A stretch of 64,000 nt of DNA from Atherix ibis (taxonomy: Eukaryota > Arthropoda > Insecta > Diptera > Athericidae). The notes under the pieces are model-generated. The model saw only the letters and a program-made list of their open reading frames with translations. It was not told the origin of the DNA and did not search any database. Shown here one piece after another: positions 34,566-46,579 of the stretch. Location: the NCBI GenBank assembly GCA_958298945.1, contig OY282605.1, forward strand, positions 42,572,811-42,636,810, read 5' to 3'. Both the position numbers and the translations under genes were made by a program. How positions within the stretch are numbered: position 1 is the stretch's first letter; the number at the start of each line of letters is the position of its first letter.

Positions 34566-34960
34566 TATACAAATAACTGTGGATAAGCAATTGTATGGTA
34601 TATGCAAAAAATATACAGGATAGGCTGGAGTGCAATTTGATTTAAAGGTGTTATTGGATCGTGTTTCTTTGAAAATTAAGAATGGAAAACCGTTACAGTT
34701 AACTATCTAAACACTATGATCGTATTATAACTCACTTTCTATAGCTAGAACGTAAAAAATTTCAAGATTTGCTGGAGTAACTTACCTCTAAGATTATGTA
34801 TTTTTTTATACAATTATAATTTAAAGCATTTATAAAATAAAATTAAGTAATGGTCCAATTACAATCCGAAATGTACGAAAAAGTTATCAAAATATATGAA
34901 AGTTATCAAAAGGATTATGTCCTGCAAGAAGTGAAATGGCAACTATTTGGGATTTTTTAT
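34566..34960 (+). mobile_element. DDE transposase relic, fifth locus
   Basis: Starting beside the mariner's TA, 'caaataactgtggataagc' matches the family's landmark. It is followed by 'ttattggatcgtgtttctttgaaaattaag' (the xPYFFEN position), 'ccgttacagttaact' and 'ctgcaagaag'. Decay is heavy and the second- and third-Asp regions are not readable. The left side of the pair of nested mariners does not clearly belong to the family. Confidence 0.5.
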
Positions 34961-35683
34961 ACATTACTTCTTGTATTAAAGAAAAATTATTATATAAAAT
35001 ATGATTTAAAATTTTAAACTAAATAATAAATACTTTTTAACAGTTTTTTTCCGAAGCCCCCTGTTTGAATAATTCCTTTATTAAATAATTTTTTCAATTT
35101 TATAAAAAAAATTTTAATAGATAAAAAAGATGTTAATAAATTTTTAATAAATAAAAATATGAAATAAATCAAAATTATTCTACTTACATATTAATAGTTG
35201 GCATGAATACAATAATATCCAAAGGCGTCGATCAAATGTCGGTCTCATGACGTCATAACTTCAGTTAATTATAATTCCTTTTACGAATCCCTCCTTTTTA
35301 GTTATTTTATTTATTTTCTCTTTTATATTATTTATATTAATTAAAAAAATTGTTTTTTTTTCTAGTTTGTTTTAAAAAAATTTTTTAATTATTTGTAGAG
35401 TCTTTTACTCTCCTTTGGTTGATTGGAATTTTTTTTTATTCAAAAATTTCCACATTAAAAAAATAACTTTTACAATAGTTTGGATAATTTTTCAAATTTC
35501 AAATAACATCTTTTTTTATTGTTATTATTAAAAATATTAAAAAAAGGATTAATTTTAATTTATTTTTCGGTAATAGGGAAAGATTGTTTTGGTTCTTGTA
35601 AAACGTATTTGGTAGCTGATCAAGCGGTTGAGATTTCCTGAAATAAATAAAAAAATTTATTTTAAAAAATACTTTTATAAATT
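34961..35683. other. AT-rich spacer, no gene seen
   Basis: Poly-A/T sequence between the DDE relic and the next mariner. No feature is supported. Confidence 0.5.
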
Positions 35684-36943
35684 TTTCAAAAATTATTTAA
35701 AAATGCGGGGTTGACAACAGATGGCATAACTTTTACACATGGTTTGTGTTAATAATAACTCATATGGCATTTTGGAGGTTAAACATCTGTCATTCATTCT
35801 CGATTAGTCATTGAACGAAATAGTGTAAACAACAAAGTTTTTTTTTTGCTTCAAAAATGTCGAATTTCGTACTAAAAAAGTCCCATTTGCGGGAAGTGTT
35901 GATTTACTTCTTCAATTTGAAGATTGCTCATTCGATTGCTCACCGAACCTTATCCTGAATATGTTCCATCGATTTCAACGTGCGCGAGATGGTTTGTGCA
36001 GTTCAGAAGTGGTGATTTTGACACGGAAGACAAAGAACGACCAGGTCAGCCAAAAAAGTTTGAAGATGAAGATTTGGAGGCATTACTCGACGAAGACTGT
36101 TGTCGAACTCAAGAAGAAATTGCAAAATCATTGGGAGTCACTCAAGCAGCCATTTCAAAACGTTTGAAAGCAGCAGGATTCATCCAAAAGTAAGGAAATT
36201 GGGTCCCATATGAATTGAAACAGAGAGACGTTGAAAGGCGATTTTGCATGTCCGAAATGCTGCTTGAACGGCAGAAAAAGAAATCGTTTTTGAATCGAAT
36301 CATTACTGGCGACGAAAAGTGGATTCATTACGACAACCCAAAGCGCAAAAAATCGTATGTGAAGCCCGGCCAACCAGCCAAATCAGCGCTAAAGCCTTAT
36401 ATCCATGGCGTCAAGGTAATGCTCTGTATTTGGTGGGATTAGAAGGGTGTGATCTATTATGAGCTATTGAAATCGGGCCAGACGATCACAGGCGACCTCT
36501 ACCAAACACAATTAACCCTTTTGAAGCGAGCATTGGCCGAAAAACGCCCGGAATATGCGACCAGACACGAAGCCATAATTTTCGGCCTCATGTTGCAAGA
36601 CCGGTTAAAAATTATTTAGAAAACAGTGGTTGGGAAGTTTTGCCTCACCCGCCTTATAGCCCTGACCTTGCCCCGTCCGACTACCATTTGCTTAGATCCA
36701 TGCAAAACGCCCTCATCGGAATACGCTTCACTTCAGAACAGGGCATCAAAAATTGGCTCGATTCATTCTTGGCCTCAAAACCGGAGCAGTTTTTTTGGCG
36801 CGGAATCCATATGTTGCCAGAAAGATGGGAAAAAGTAGTGGCTTCCGATGGACAATACTTTGAATAAAATATATTGTAACAATTTTTCAAAATAAACACT
36901 CAAAATTTGCCAAAAATCCCGCATTTTAAAGTTATACACCTAA
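35684..36943 (+). mobile_element. Mauritiana-type mariner of a second lineage, copy I
   Basis: The right end reads ...GCATTTTAAAGTTATACACC then TAA, followed by TA. At the left only the inner part of the inverse (TAAAAATGCGGG, ending 35709) is clear, so the left limit is approximate. The transposase is Mos1-related but clearly distinct from copies A, B, C and J, which share one TIR type. Confidence 0.8.
35857..36867 (+). pseudogene. Mauritiana-type transposase, copy I, second Asp deleted
   Basis: The start at 35857 gives MSNFVLKKSHLREVLIYFFN. A frameshift follows near 35930. The next frame covers EYVPSISTCARWFVQFRSGDFDTED and the second HTH. In-frame stops lie after FIQK (36191) and in CIWWD*KGV (36440). 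The first Asp is present (TGDEKWIHYD). The block around the second Asp (HHDNA expected) is lost in a small deletion where IIF joins RPHVARPVKN. The third Asp is present (DLAPSDYHL). The C-terminus is complete (RWEKVVASDGQYFE). Confidence 0.9.
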
Positions 36944-37099
36944 TATTAATAAATATTTTTAAATTTGACAATTCTCTTTTCTATTCGGAAAAGTGTTTAT
37001 CACAAGCGTTTTCTGATATTAATACTAGTAAGAATGAATAAATTAAAAATTTTATATAATTATACATAAGGACAGTTATAGGTTATTATTTAACGTGAT

Positions 37100-39455
37100 T
37101 CTGTTGCCAATGCATTAGACCACGAGTCGCCTATGACTATAGCAATCGAGATACGCTCAATCAACGCACCACCATTACTGGTAGTTAACAGATAGAATCA
37201 GTTACAAGCTGACTCTCCACCTGCTGGTGGCGAGGACTATCTAAACCTCTACTGTCATAAGCAGTGACTACATTTGCCAGTTATCTCCCACCTGCGATCA
37301 GAAGACCGTACCCGAGACATGGGTATTAACCACAACCACCACGTTGCTGCCAAATGGCGCCTCACCTCGATCGGGCACAGTATATTCTACTGTGGGGCTC
37401 CCGATCCCCGTGGTACCCATTTTTGTTTTAGGAGTACTTTTGTTTGTACTCCGCTCGTAGATCTACGGTAAAGAATCTTGTAAATATCTAGGAACCGCTA
37501 AGCCAGCTCAGGTACGCGAGTTCGCCAAGACCCGAAGGCACAACCGGAATCGACCTTGGTCTTTCACCCAGTTGTAGCCACCCTGTGTGTCATTCACTCA
37601 CTCATTCACGCACCATTCTCATTCGTCTCTCAAACAGTGCCACGGCAAACGCATTCAAGCATTCATATCTCTCTTTCACACCCAAAACACCGCTCTTATC
37701 CACACCCTCCACATTCACGATGATTCCACATGCACCTAGGTCACGCAAATCCCCATACAGGCCACACTCAATGAAAAGGTGCTTGGCACTCTCCTCCGCC
37801 GCCCCACAAGGGCATCTAGCCTCCATGGCCAGTCCACGCCTGTATAAGAACCCATTCATACTGCCGTGCCCCGTGAGCAAATACCCAAGGGACAGACCCA
37901 ACTCAAATCCATACGCAGATGCAAAGCACACATCCGAAATGAACATGTGCGTCCCTCTCATCCCATCGTTGCTGCCACATTTCATACATTTTTTTCAGGA
38001 CCAGTACACGCTGATGGCGCGGACTAAGATCCTGAACCTCATCATTCCTAACCGAACAACCGGTAAGCGGTATGCCCAGCCGTAGACGGTAGTGGATGCT
38101 TCCACGAAGTACCTCCAGGTCCCATGGAATTTCTCCCATGAGAACCTGCATCGCCTCAGTTGAAACGGTTCTACACACATTCAAACACGCATATAGAACC
38201 AAACGCTGGACCGAATTTATGCCCACCCTCGCGTACTGGTGGCGCATAGTATCAGCCCACACACACGATGCATACATAGCACACGGAACAAACACACTCT
38301 TATACAGGACCCTCACCGCTCTGGCTTGGAGCCCCCATTCCTTGCGGAGCACCCGCACCAGCATACCAACCAAACCGGCTACGCGCCCCCTTAGACGTTG
38401 CAAGTGAGGCCGAAAGCTCAGCCTCTCTCCAACCTTCAGTCAAAGGTACTTCACTTCACCCGCGTATCGGACCCCAACCGTCCCCATACGAATATTGGGC
38501 GGCCTACTGACCGCCAAGAATCCCTTCAGGAGCATACACTCTGTTTTCCTTTCGGAAACTTTCACACCCATCCTTTCTCCCCATTCACAAACCAAACGCA
38601 TGTAGCGGCTTCCCGCCACCTCCACCGCGGACCTACTCCCCCCTCAATCAAGAGTAGAAGATCGTCCGCATATGCGACCACAACACAACCGGCCTCCTCC
38701 AACTGAACCAGGAGACCATTCATCATCATATTCCAGATGGCAGGGCCGGCCACACATCCCTGTGGACAGCCACGCACCACCTGGCGAACAACTCTCCCAC
38801 TGCTCCTACACACCACTGCATATCTTTCGTGGAAGTAACTTCGCCATAGCGGAGCCTCCTCACACGAAACCTCCTCCAGTCGCTCAAAGATGCGGTCCCA
38901 TCGTAGGCAGTTGAACGCAGACTTGAAATCCACAAACACACCGCATACATACTTACTCACACTTCCATCCACATACTGTCGTACACGCATCCAGGCGTCC
39001 TCAGTCGATTTACCTATCGTAAACCTATACTGAGAGCCGGACACATTGAAGTCTGCCAACTTCACATTCAACCGGTGTACCATCATTCGCTCGAGGACCT
39101 TGCCGAATACTGGCAGTAAACATATTGGGCTGTAGGAGGACGGGTCAGTCCGAATCCCGTCCGGAGACTTGGGAAGGATGACCACGTCTCCTACTTTCCA
39201 TTCACGCGGAAACACACCACTCTCCAGGCATTCACCGTAAAGGCTACTCACATGTGCGGGAATAGTCCGCCAGACACTTCTCATCATCTTACCAGTCACG
39301 CCATCCAATCCTGGGGCACTTCGCACCTTCGTGCTCCACACAGATCGATCAATCTCTTCCCATTCAAATGGCAAGGGGTACCGCCTGCCTACATTCACCT
39401 CTTCCTGCCGTTCCATCCCAGGAAAGAAATCATTCATCAGTGCATTCAAATACAG
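37100..39455 (-). mobile_element. R1-clade non-LTR retrotransposon, 5'-truncated, GC-rich
   Basis: A block near 50 percent GC stands out sharply from flanks near 25-30 percent. On the minus strand it encodes an R1-type RT and C-terminal tail, then a GC-rich 3' region of about 500 bp (37601 to about 37100) that has no poly(A). The 5' break is near 39455, where the homology (ALMNDFFPGMERQEE) starts, so the endonuclease and ORF1 are absent. R1-clade elements often insert at fixed sites (rDNA, telomere repeats, microsatellites), but the flanks here show no obvious target. Confidence 0.8.
37602..39455 (-). pseudogene. R1-clade ORF2: RT and CCHC tail, two frameshifts and one stop
   Basis: The first open frame (to 38562) spans the RT from APGLDGVTGKMM through DPSSYSPICLLPVFGKVLE, VFVDFKSAFNCL, VRGCPQGCVAGPAIWN and the catalytic VVAYADDLLLLIEG. 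YADD and the first Asp of the triad (VDFKSAF) are intact. A frameshift near 38640 leads into the thumb (MGVKVSERKTECMLLKG), a stop at 38440 after VKYL, then QRLRGRVAGLVGMLVRVLRK. A second frameshift near 37930 leads into the tail with the knuckle CPCGAAEESAKHLFIEC. The stop is at 37602. The RT performs target-primed reverse transcription in the family. Only a few lesions separate this from an open 3' half. Confidence 0.85.
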
Positions 39456-39459
39456 AAGG

Positions 39460-40875
39460 ACAATTTGAAATAAATATCTTCTAGATATTTCACATACATC
39501 ATGATATGACAATATTGGTGGATAGCTTACGAGAATTATCATTACTTGCCAAGGATACGATTAACGAACTCTGAATGTTGCTGCCGATGTCCAAGACTCA
39601 ACAGTGTATCATAAGGATTTGACTTTGAAGCAATGCTATAAATACGTGTATATATATTATTCTGCATGCATATATAATATGTACTTATATATAAGTTTTG
39701 CTTACACATCAATATTTATATGTTTGGTAAGATACATCCCCAACGTATAATAAACATGTAAATATATGCATGGTAAAAGTCATACGATATCGCTATGCAA
39801 TGTAATCCTTCTTAGATTACAATGTTTGACAAATTGCTAGTGTAATAGAAATCCAACTGTGAATGTGCAATAGTAGTTTCTTGATGAAATATTTGGATAA
39901 AAGCTATCAATTTACCAATATACGAGAGTTCAGGTTGGAGTTACGAAAGTTTCTTTATGTACCCAAAATGTATTACAAAATATACAAATTATATTATGGA
40001 GCAAGGAAAATTTCAAACTTTAGATTTCGCTTCCTTAAAACGGTCTACTTTAAAATTTGATAGATCTACTAAAACTCTGGTTTGATGGTTTGAGGCTACA
40101 AGAAGGATCAAGTACATCGTAATCGAAACTGGTCTTCATTTCATATCTTACTAAGCACTTTTTAAGAGTGACATTTTATACTTTGATTTCTATATTGATT
40201 CTGTAACTAAGCACTTTAATTGAACAGAATAATTGAGTAACCATATGTGGTGTTGTCAAAGGAATATTGAAATTTTCAACTAAATTGAATAGTGGACATA
40301 CTACACAACCACACAATTTATACTCTGCAGTAGATTAACTTCAATTCAATTTAGGTGTGAGTATACTATTATTATACACTATACATCCTGTCTACTATAG
40401 TGATTAATACAAGTTTCCAATTTCATTTGATTGCCTTTTAAAACCATACAAAATATATTATTAAATTTAAACTTTCATCAACAATAATAAATATAAAAGT
40501 TAGTAATAATCAAAAAGATTTAGAACAATTTAACATCATAAAGGTTTTTGATCCTAAAAAAGTATTATCGAAACTTATGCTTTTGAAAAGTAACATTTAT
40601 TAATTACAGACTTTATATACACGTACATATTTTGATAATAGTTTCTTTAATTATAATATTGCATATTTAAAATTATTTGTTAAAATCAAATAACTGTCAA
40701 AAATAATTTTTACAGGACTAGATTCCTTTTGAGGTAATTTTTAATAACTTTTTAGTATATTTCTAACTATTTATTATATATGAACATTATTTAGTTTAAA
40801 ATAAAAAATTTACAATTTTGCTGATTTAAAAATTTTAAAAATTTTTTTTTTTTAATCTAGATTTACTTATGCTAA
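39460..40875. other. AT-rich spacer, no gene seen
   Basis: No domain, TIR or RNA gene is visible. The frame at 39863-40060 lacks a recognisable family. Confidence 0.45.
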
Positions 40876-40879
40876 AAAT

Positions 40880-41943
40880 TTTTTTTTTTTTTTTTTTATT
40901 TTTTTTTTATTTTAAATGATATCTACAACTACTTATGCTAGTAACAAGCAGATTTTTTACGGGAATATACAAGGACATGAGGACATGTGGAGGAAAACAC
41001 CCATCGATGTTACCTCTAGAACAGGGTAATTTTATTTTATAATTTTAAATAATCTCTCGGCCATCGCCGTTTTAAACGTCGATGGGTGTATACTGGAAGG
41101 GTGGGAGTGAAAAGTTCCCTTCCTAAAGGATTAGGGTGGAAGGATAGGTGCGAATGGAATTTTTTATATCGGGAGATGCATAGTTCACGAACAAATGGAA
41201 CATTTAGGTCACGGTGGATAACAGTGTTTCGCACATAAAAGGGGGCATTGACAATTTTACGAAGGATTCGGGATTGTAGGGATTGGATTGGAAGGGAGTT
41301 GGAATGCTTAGTCGAACCCCAAAGTTCTAGACCATATGTCCATATTGGTTTCAGAACCGTATTGTACAGTAATAGTTTACTTGTTGTTGTAAGTTTCGAT
41401 TTGCTGTCTAGGAGACGTAAGAATTGTTTGTATCGTCCGTTAAGTTCACGTCTTTTAGTTTTCGTATGAAGGTTCCAGGTTAACCGTTTGTCGAATATAA
41501 GTCCAAGGTAACGTACGCTATTTTTTTGTGGAATAATACTGCCGTTTAGGGTTATGTCGGGAATTTGTTCTCGGCAGAGTGTGAAAGTTACATGAGCAGA
41601 TTTTTGCTCATTTACCTTCACTCTCCACCTTTTGAACCAAGTTTCTAAGGAGTGGATATGGTTCTGAAGGATACTAATGGCTGTGGAAGGATCTTTGTGA
41701 TGTGTCAGGATGGCTGTATCGTCAGCATATGTTGCGGTTAGGATGTTGTTGTGGCAAGGAATGTCATGGGTATAAATGTTATATAGGATAGGACCTAGGA
41801 TACTTCCTTGGGGGACACCGGCGGAAATTGGATAAATGTCAGAGTACTCCATATTTTCAGCTACCTGAAAATATCGGTCTGAGAGATAAGATTTAAGGAT
41901 GTGGAAATAACTCGAGGGTAGGACTCGCTGCAAAAATTTATTA
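40880..41943 (-). mobile_element. Jockey-clade retrotransposon, 5'-truncated, young
   Basis: It carries the C-terminal half of ORF2 and a 3' UTR ending in a T-rich tract (poly(A) on the minus strand, about 40870-40915). The 3' UTR ('aaaacacccatcgatgttacctctag') matches the one at 60.73-60.78 kb almost exactly. The 5' end stops in an A-tract at 41946-41974, which may have been part of the target. No intact target duplication is obvious. Confidence 0.85.
41037..41933 (-). pseudogene. Jockey ORF2 C-terminal part, open 298-codon RT
   Basis: A single uninterrupted frame starts at MQRVLPSSYFHILKSYLSD and holds SAGVPQGSILGPILYNIY, the catalytic TYADDTAIL, WFKRWRVKVNEQKSAHVTF, VRYLGLIFDKRLTW, and a tail ending RRWPRDYLKL. 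There is no RNase H, as is usual in Jockey. Upstream RT fingers and the endonuclease are missing through 5' truncation, so it is a pseudogene although open. Against the copy at 59.6-60.7 kb only scattered residues differ (for example S/G, K/N, N/K, A/V), indicating a recent common source. Confidence 0.9.
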
Positions 41944-41950
41944 AAGAAAG

Positions 41951-41982
<32 letters not shown>

Positions 41983-41985
41983 GCA

Positions 41986-43640
41986 TTACAATTGGTTTCT
42001 ATAGTCTAGATGATGTAGTAACAGGAAAAAAGGTCCATTCGGATTTTGTTGGGGTGAAAGTAGAGCAGGTAAGTTTTCTATACCATTTAACTGTAGAAAT
42101 ACTTTAGTATGCCTACAATTGAAAAGAAAGTGTTCCGAATTGAGAATTTCTCCACAGAACTTACAATTAGGTGGTGGACGTTTTGATAGCAAGTGATCTT
42201 TTGTTAGTTTGGAATGACCAATACGTGCCCTGGTTAACGCCACGCAATGCGACCTTCCTAGCTCTGAGTTGTACTTGGGGGTTTGGTTTGAAAGACATAC
42301 CTTTCTAAGAAAAGAGTTTGAAGATTTCCAAATATTATTTAAGTCCAAAGCTTGGCAATATTTTATTAAATTTAAAATGGATGAGTAGCTTGGTGGGTGA
42401 TGACAGATAAGAGGCATGTTATGGCACATTTTGGCTAACTCATCGGCTTGAGTATTTCCTAAAATATGACTGTGAGAGGGAATCCAACGAAATGTGGTCC
42501 TACTTTTTTGATTTATGAGACCAGATTTAATTTTCAGAATAATTGGATCTGTGTTGGAAGGGTTTAACGTTGCTTTTAAAACCGAAAGACTGTCCGTATG
42601 GATGAAACACTGAGCAGAAATATTAGCTGTTATGTTTAGGGCGGAAAGAATGGAAAAGGCTTCCGCACAGAAAATAGATAAATAGGTTGGGAGATTTGTG
42701 CAAAAGAGAGTTTGCGAATTTTGTGAAACAACTACGGCAGAAACGCCATGAACACTTTTTGATCCGTCTGTGTAAAAGTGTTCGGCTTCAACGTGTGTTG
42801 CCAGAAATTTGTTGTGTTCGTTGACAAAAAGTGGAGTGGACGTTGAAAGCTTTTTATGCGTACTAAGGAGAGTATCACACGTTGTAGGATCTTAGAGTCA
42901 GTATCGCGGAATGGGAGAATTTTTAATTTTGCAAGGAATGGGCATATTACATTTTTTGTACAAGTTGCAGCTTTCCAAAAGACCGGATTTAAATCGCGGT
43001 ATGCGCTTTAAATTCAGTAAATTAATTATTAACTTATGCAGCGGATGATAGCGGAAAGAGAGACCTTTCGCAATGAGACGAAGTGACAGAAGATTTCTGC
43101 GTGTTTCCAAATTAACAAATCCCGATTCAATATAAAGACTTTCTACCAGAGAAGTGCGAAAAGCACCCGTGACTGTACGGATGATATTGTTAAGAACAGT
43201 GTCGATTTTAGAGTGACCAGGACTGAAGCCGTAAATTGGGATAAGAAAGTCGATTGTACCATAAACAAGATTCTTAGCAATGTACGAAATTGTGGTACGA
43301 TGTGCACCCATTTTTATACCACAAAGGAATTTAAGCATATTGCTTATTTGACTAATTTTGAAGGCTATATCATTTAGATGTGCTTTCCATTGTAATTTAC
43401 TGGTAAAGGTTAGTCCCAAAATTTTCAGCTCTCGCTTATTCTCAATAAGGTGTGCACCAAATGCAATCCTTGGAGGTTTGCAATATCGTTTCCGACAAAT
43501 ATGGATAGCCTCACATTTTCCAGGATTAATAAATGCGTCAGTTTGGTTCATCCACATGGACAGTTGATGCAAACCATCTCCAGGGCTTGGGTTAGGGGGG
43601 TGTTTAGCAATGAGGAGGAAAACAGGATATTTCTAACTAT
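41986..43640 (-). mobile_element. I-clade LINE, RT thumb, RNase H and CCHC tail; 5'-truncated
   Basis: On the minus strand one reading frame runs from 43572 to 41986 with only two adjacent stops (near 42895 and 42889). The first part (42898-43572) is the post-catalytic RT region (INPGKCEAIHICRKR, LKILGLTF, IRTVTGAFRTS). Then comes RNase H: FYTDGSK, AEAFS, IHTDSLSVLKA and GNTQADELAK, giving the D-E-D-D catalytic set. Then RARIGHSKLTKDHLL and the knuckle CKFCGEILNSEHFLFNC. Upstream of 43573 a frameshift precedes LLNTPLTQALE. The RT core with YADD is not present. The mariner at 43711 lies at its 5' side and the Jockey copy at its 3' side. Confidence 0.85.
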
Positions 43641-43710
43641 ACATTTATTGTTACTTGACAGATTTTGATTTCTAAATACTCTAAACTTCGGAAATTGTTT
43701 GCCTATAATA

Positions 43711-44854
43711 TTGGGTTGTCCAGAAAGTAATTTCGTTTTTTTTAAATTAAAATTAATGACGATTTTCTTATAGTGAATTAATATTTTATTCAATTAAATA
43801 TTATCCAATCTGATCCAATACCCTTTGCCATATTTCTGGCAGTAGCATAATTCCACGCTCATAACTCATAACGTTTTTGTTCTTTACTGGCAAAAAACTG
43901 ATCCAAGTGATTTTTGACCTTCTCTGAATTAGAAATTTTAACATCTACAAAATTTTTGTACAGACCGAAACAAATGATAATCGGAAATTGCTAGGTCTGG
44001 AGAGTATGTTGGGTATGGTAGTATATCCCAACCAAGCTCTAAAAGTTGCCGAATGGTCAAACTTGTATGTGATTTCGAATTATCCTGTTGGAACACCATA
44101 CCTTTCCTATTGACTAATTCTGGCATTTTTTCTTTAAGTGAATAATTTAATTTGTCCAACTGATGACAGTGGTACTTCAGGATTGATCGTTGTATTGCTC
44201 GGAGTACTTTGAGCCCATTCATCTTTTCTACTCTAGGATCGTTTGCGCTTAATATTATTGTAGACAACCCATTTCTTATCCCCAGTAATGATACGCTTCA
44301 AATATGGATTATTTTCTTGGCGTTTAGAAGCTAATCACAAACGTCAATGCGACGGCACACATTTTTTTCCGTAAGAAGATGAGGAACCCATATGTCGAGG
44401 TTTGAGATTAGACGTAGCCGTTTCCAATGATCATAAACGGTCAAATTCGATAAATTTAATCTCTCAGCGATCTCAGGAGTTGTTATTCGCCTGTTTGCAT
44501 CAATGAATGCCTTTATTGTGTCTTCATCAGCTTCAAGCGGCCTTCCAGAACGTGGTGCACATTCGAGATCAAAATTGCCGGATCGAAATTTTGCAAACCA
44601 GATTTAACACTGGCGCTCACTTAACACATCTTCTCGATACACATCGATTTTTATCTTTTCTATAGTAAAAAAGTAAAATATCCCAAAAATCACTTTCCCC
44701 AACCAAAAACTAATGTGCAAAATCAATCTAATTTTTTCGCAAGCAAGCGTTGCTATGTCAGCTGTCAAAATACATATGATTATGCGGCTTAAATGTTAAG
44801 TTGGTTGTGAAAAAATATAATTAAATCCTCGAAATTACATTCCGGACAATCCAA
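43711..44854 (-). mobile_element. mellifera-type mariner, full termini, deleted inside
   Basis: The left TIR TTGGGTTGTCCAGAAAGTAA and right inverse ...TTACATTCCGGACAATCCAA are flanked by TA on both sides (43709-43710, 44855-44856). The length is 1144 bp. The minus-strand transposase keeps the first Asp (IITGDKKWVVYN), then a stop and deletion after IKRKRS. A 109-codon frame (43938-44267) has the second Asp (QQDNSKSH) and third Asp (DLAISDYH). The C-terminal end after SVQKF is eroded. The second HTH can be seen near 44440-44540 in broken frames. All three acidic residues remain, but the gene is disrupted. Confidence 0.88.
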
Positions 44855-44949
44855 TATAATTTTTTACACAATTTTATAAGAAAAACTCCAAAGGTTTAAG
44901 GTTTAATTAATATTACGAAATAACAAAATTATGCGTCTGCGGAATTTTT

Positions 44950-45580
44950 GGTGCAATACAACAAAAATTTGTCATATTATGTGGTTTGTAACATCATTTT
45001 ACTGAGACTACATATAGTACAGATTAAAATCTTTAAGTTCAGTCCAAAAGAAATTTCTTATTACGTAGCCATATTGGTCAGAAAAGACGGAAAGCATCTC
45101 TCCTTCTTCGTTTTCAAAGCAATACGAGCCAATGTCAACTTCAGACAAAAACTTACACTAGACAGTCAGTTTTCGCAGATACAATGGTTCTTTTAATTAT
45201 TTTTTTAAGGTTTTTAGAGCCCCATATATTATGGTATATTTGCTTATTTACATATTCTATGAGAGGTAATGAGGCTCACCGCTGACTCAAATTCATCGCG
45301 AAAAGTTTCTACAGTAGAAACACCAAGTTTGGAGAAAGTTTCTATAGTTTTAACACATTGTTTGGTAGTAAAGCGATTTATAATATAAAATGATGAATTT
45401 TTTCAAATATTATTTTAAATTTCGTATATTGTACTTTTCAAAACAGTAATTGAATAATCCGGTACAGGTCGATATGCAACCAGAACTATACGAAAAATTC
45501 ATCAAATAGTACTTTAAATGGATCGAGTTCTGGGAGAAGTCGCCTGGATACTGTTCAAATAATATTACATTTAGTATACA
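44950..45580 (-). mobile_element. DDE transposase relic, sixth locus
   Basis: In inverse orientation it carries the family landmarks: 'gctctaaaaacctt' near 45205-45220, 'gtgtaagtttttgtctgaag', 'gtattgctttgaaaacgaagaagg' (the FENE block) and 'ttggactgaacttaaagatttt' near 45010-45040. A second partial unit follows at 45280-45560. The relation to the copies at 11, 17 and 58 kb is clear at the DNA level, but coding is lost. Confidence 0.55.
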
Positions 45581-45874
45581 ATGGCAAGGTTTAAGAAATA
45601 TAAAAAAAAGAAAAATTTAATCAAAAACAAATTTTGTATTTTTATATTTAAGTTTAGTTTCCAAAGCGTACATTGGATTCTATTATTCGAATGAAGAAAT
45701 TTTAACAAATTTTTAACAGCTCAAATCAACCACACCTTCTGCGATTGAGTCAAACAAGAAAATTATTCCTCGATTTTAAGCTTTATATTTATCTCAGAAA
45801 TAAAAAAACTTCCTTCACAAAATAGATAAGTCACTTCGGAATTATACAAAAAATTTAATAATTAATTTTATATA

Positions 45875-46572
45875 CGAGGTCTGTTCAAAAACTATCGCGA
45901 ATTTTGTGTTTTTTCAAAAGTTATTTATATATTCATGAATATTTATTTTGTCCCCTTCAAAATAATCCCCACCAGATATTATACACTTGCGCCAACTTTT
46001 TTTCCAAACCTCGAAGCACTTCAAAAAATCAGTTTTTGTGATCTTGTTCCGCTCCTCCTTCGATGCCGTCTTTATCTCCTCAATCGTAGCGTAGCGTCGT
46101 CCTTTCATGGGTCTTTTCAGTTTCGGGAACAATAAAAAGTGACAAAGAAGCCAAATCTGGGGAATGCGGTTGCTACGGGCATTATTAGTGTGTTATTTTT
46201 GGCCAAAAATTCGCACACAAGCAACGATGCGTGAGCAGGGACGTTATCATGGTGCAAAAACCAATTTTTATTCTTCCACAAATCCGGGCGTTTCTGGCGG
46301 CTTGCTTCGCGCAACTTACGAATAACTTGCAGGTAATATCCCTATTGACCCTGTGGCAAGAACTAATGATGCACCACGCTGCTGCGCACAAAATTTGATA
46401 CAGATTCTTTGATCAATTTTTTGGAATGGGCAAAAAGCGAAGACGAACCAAAACACGTGCAAGCAAAGCAGCTGTCAAAAATTAACTGAACATTCAAAAT
46501 GGCCGAATTTTTCATGAGTAACCCGTGAAAATTCAAAATTCACGATACTTTAGGTTTTTTTCTTTTTGAATA
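45875..46572 (-). mobile_element. Mariner, GVQW3/SETMAR-like group, copy H, short
   Basis: The left end CGAGGTCTGTTCAAAAACTA follows TA; the right end has the inner inverse (AATTCACGATACTTTAGG) with a diverged tip. A deletion joins the start of the transposase gene ('ctgtatcaaattttgtg') to the region just before its second Asp, removing both HTH motifs and the first Asp. What remains includes HHDNVPAHASLLVCEFLAKN (second Asp) and a damaged third box. The C-terminus (45914-46132) reads KCIISGGDYFEGDK. At about 700 bp with both ends it is MITE-like in form. Confidence 0.85.
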
Positions 46573-46579
46573 AAATTTA

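Noticed and set aside
37105..37135. tRNA-like A-box ('gtggtctaatgcattggc' on the minus strand) at the end of the R1-clade element
   Set aside because: No B-box, anticodon stem or acceptor stem could be built; more likely chance in the element's 3' region.
38096..38914. Several plus-strand frames of 80-103 codons in the GC-rich block
   Set aside because: They lie antisense to the R1-clade ORF2, whose RT motifs on the minus strand are unmistakable.
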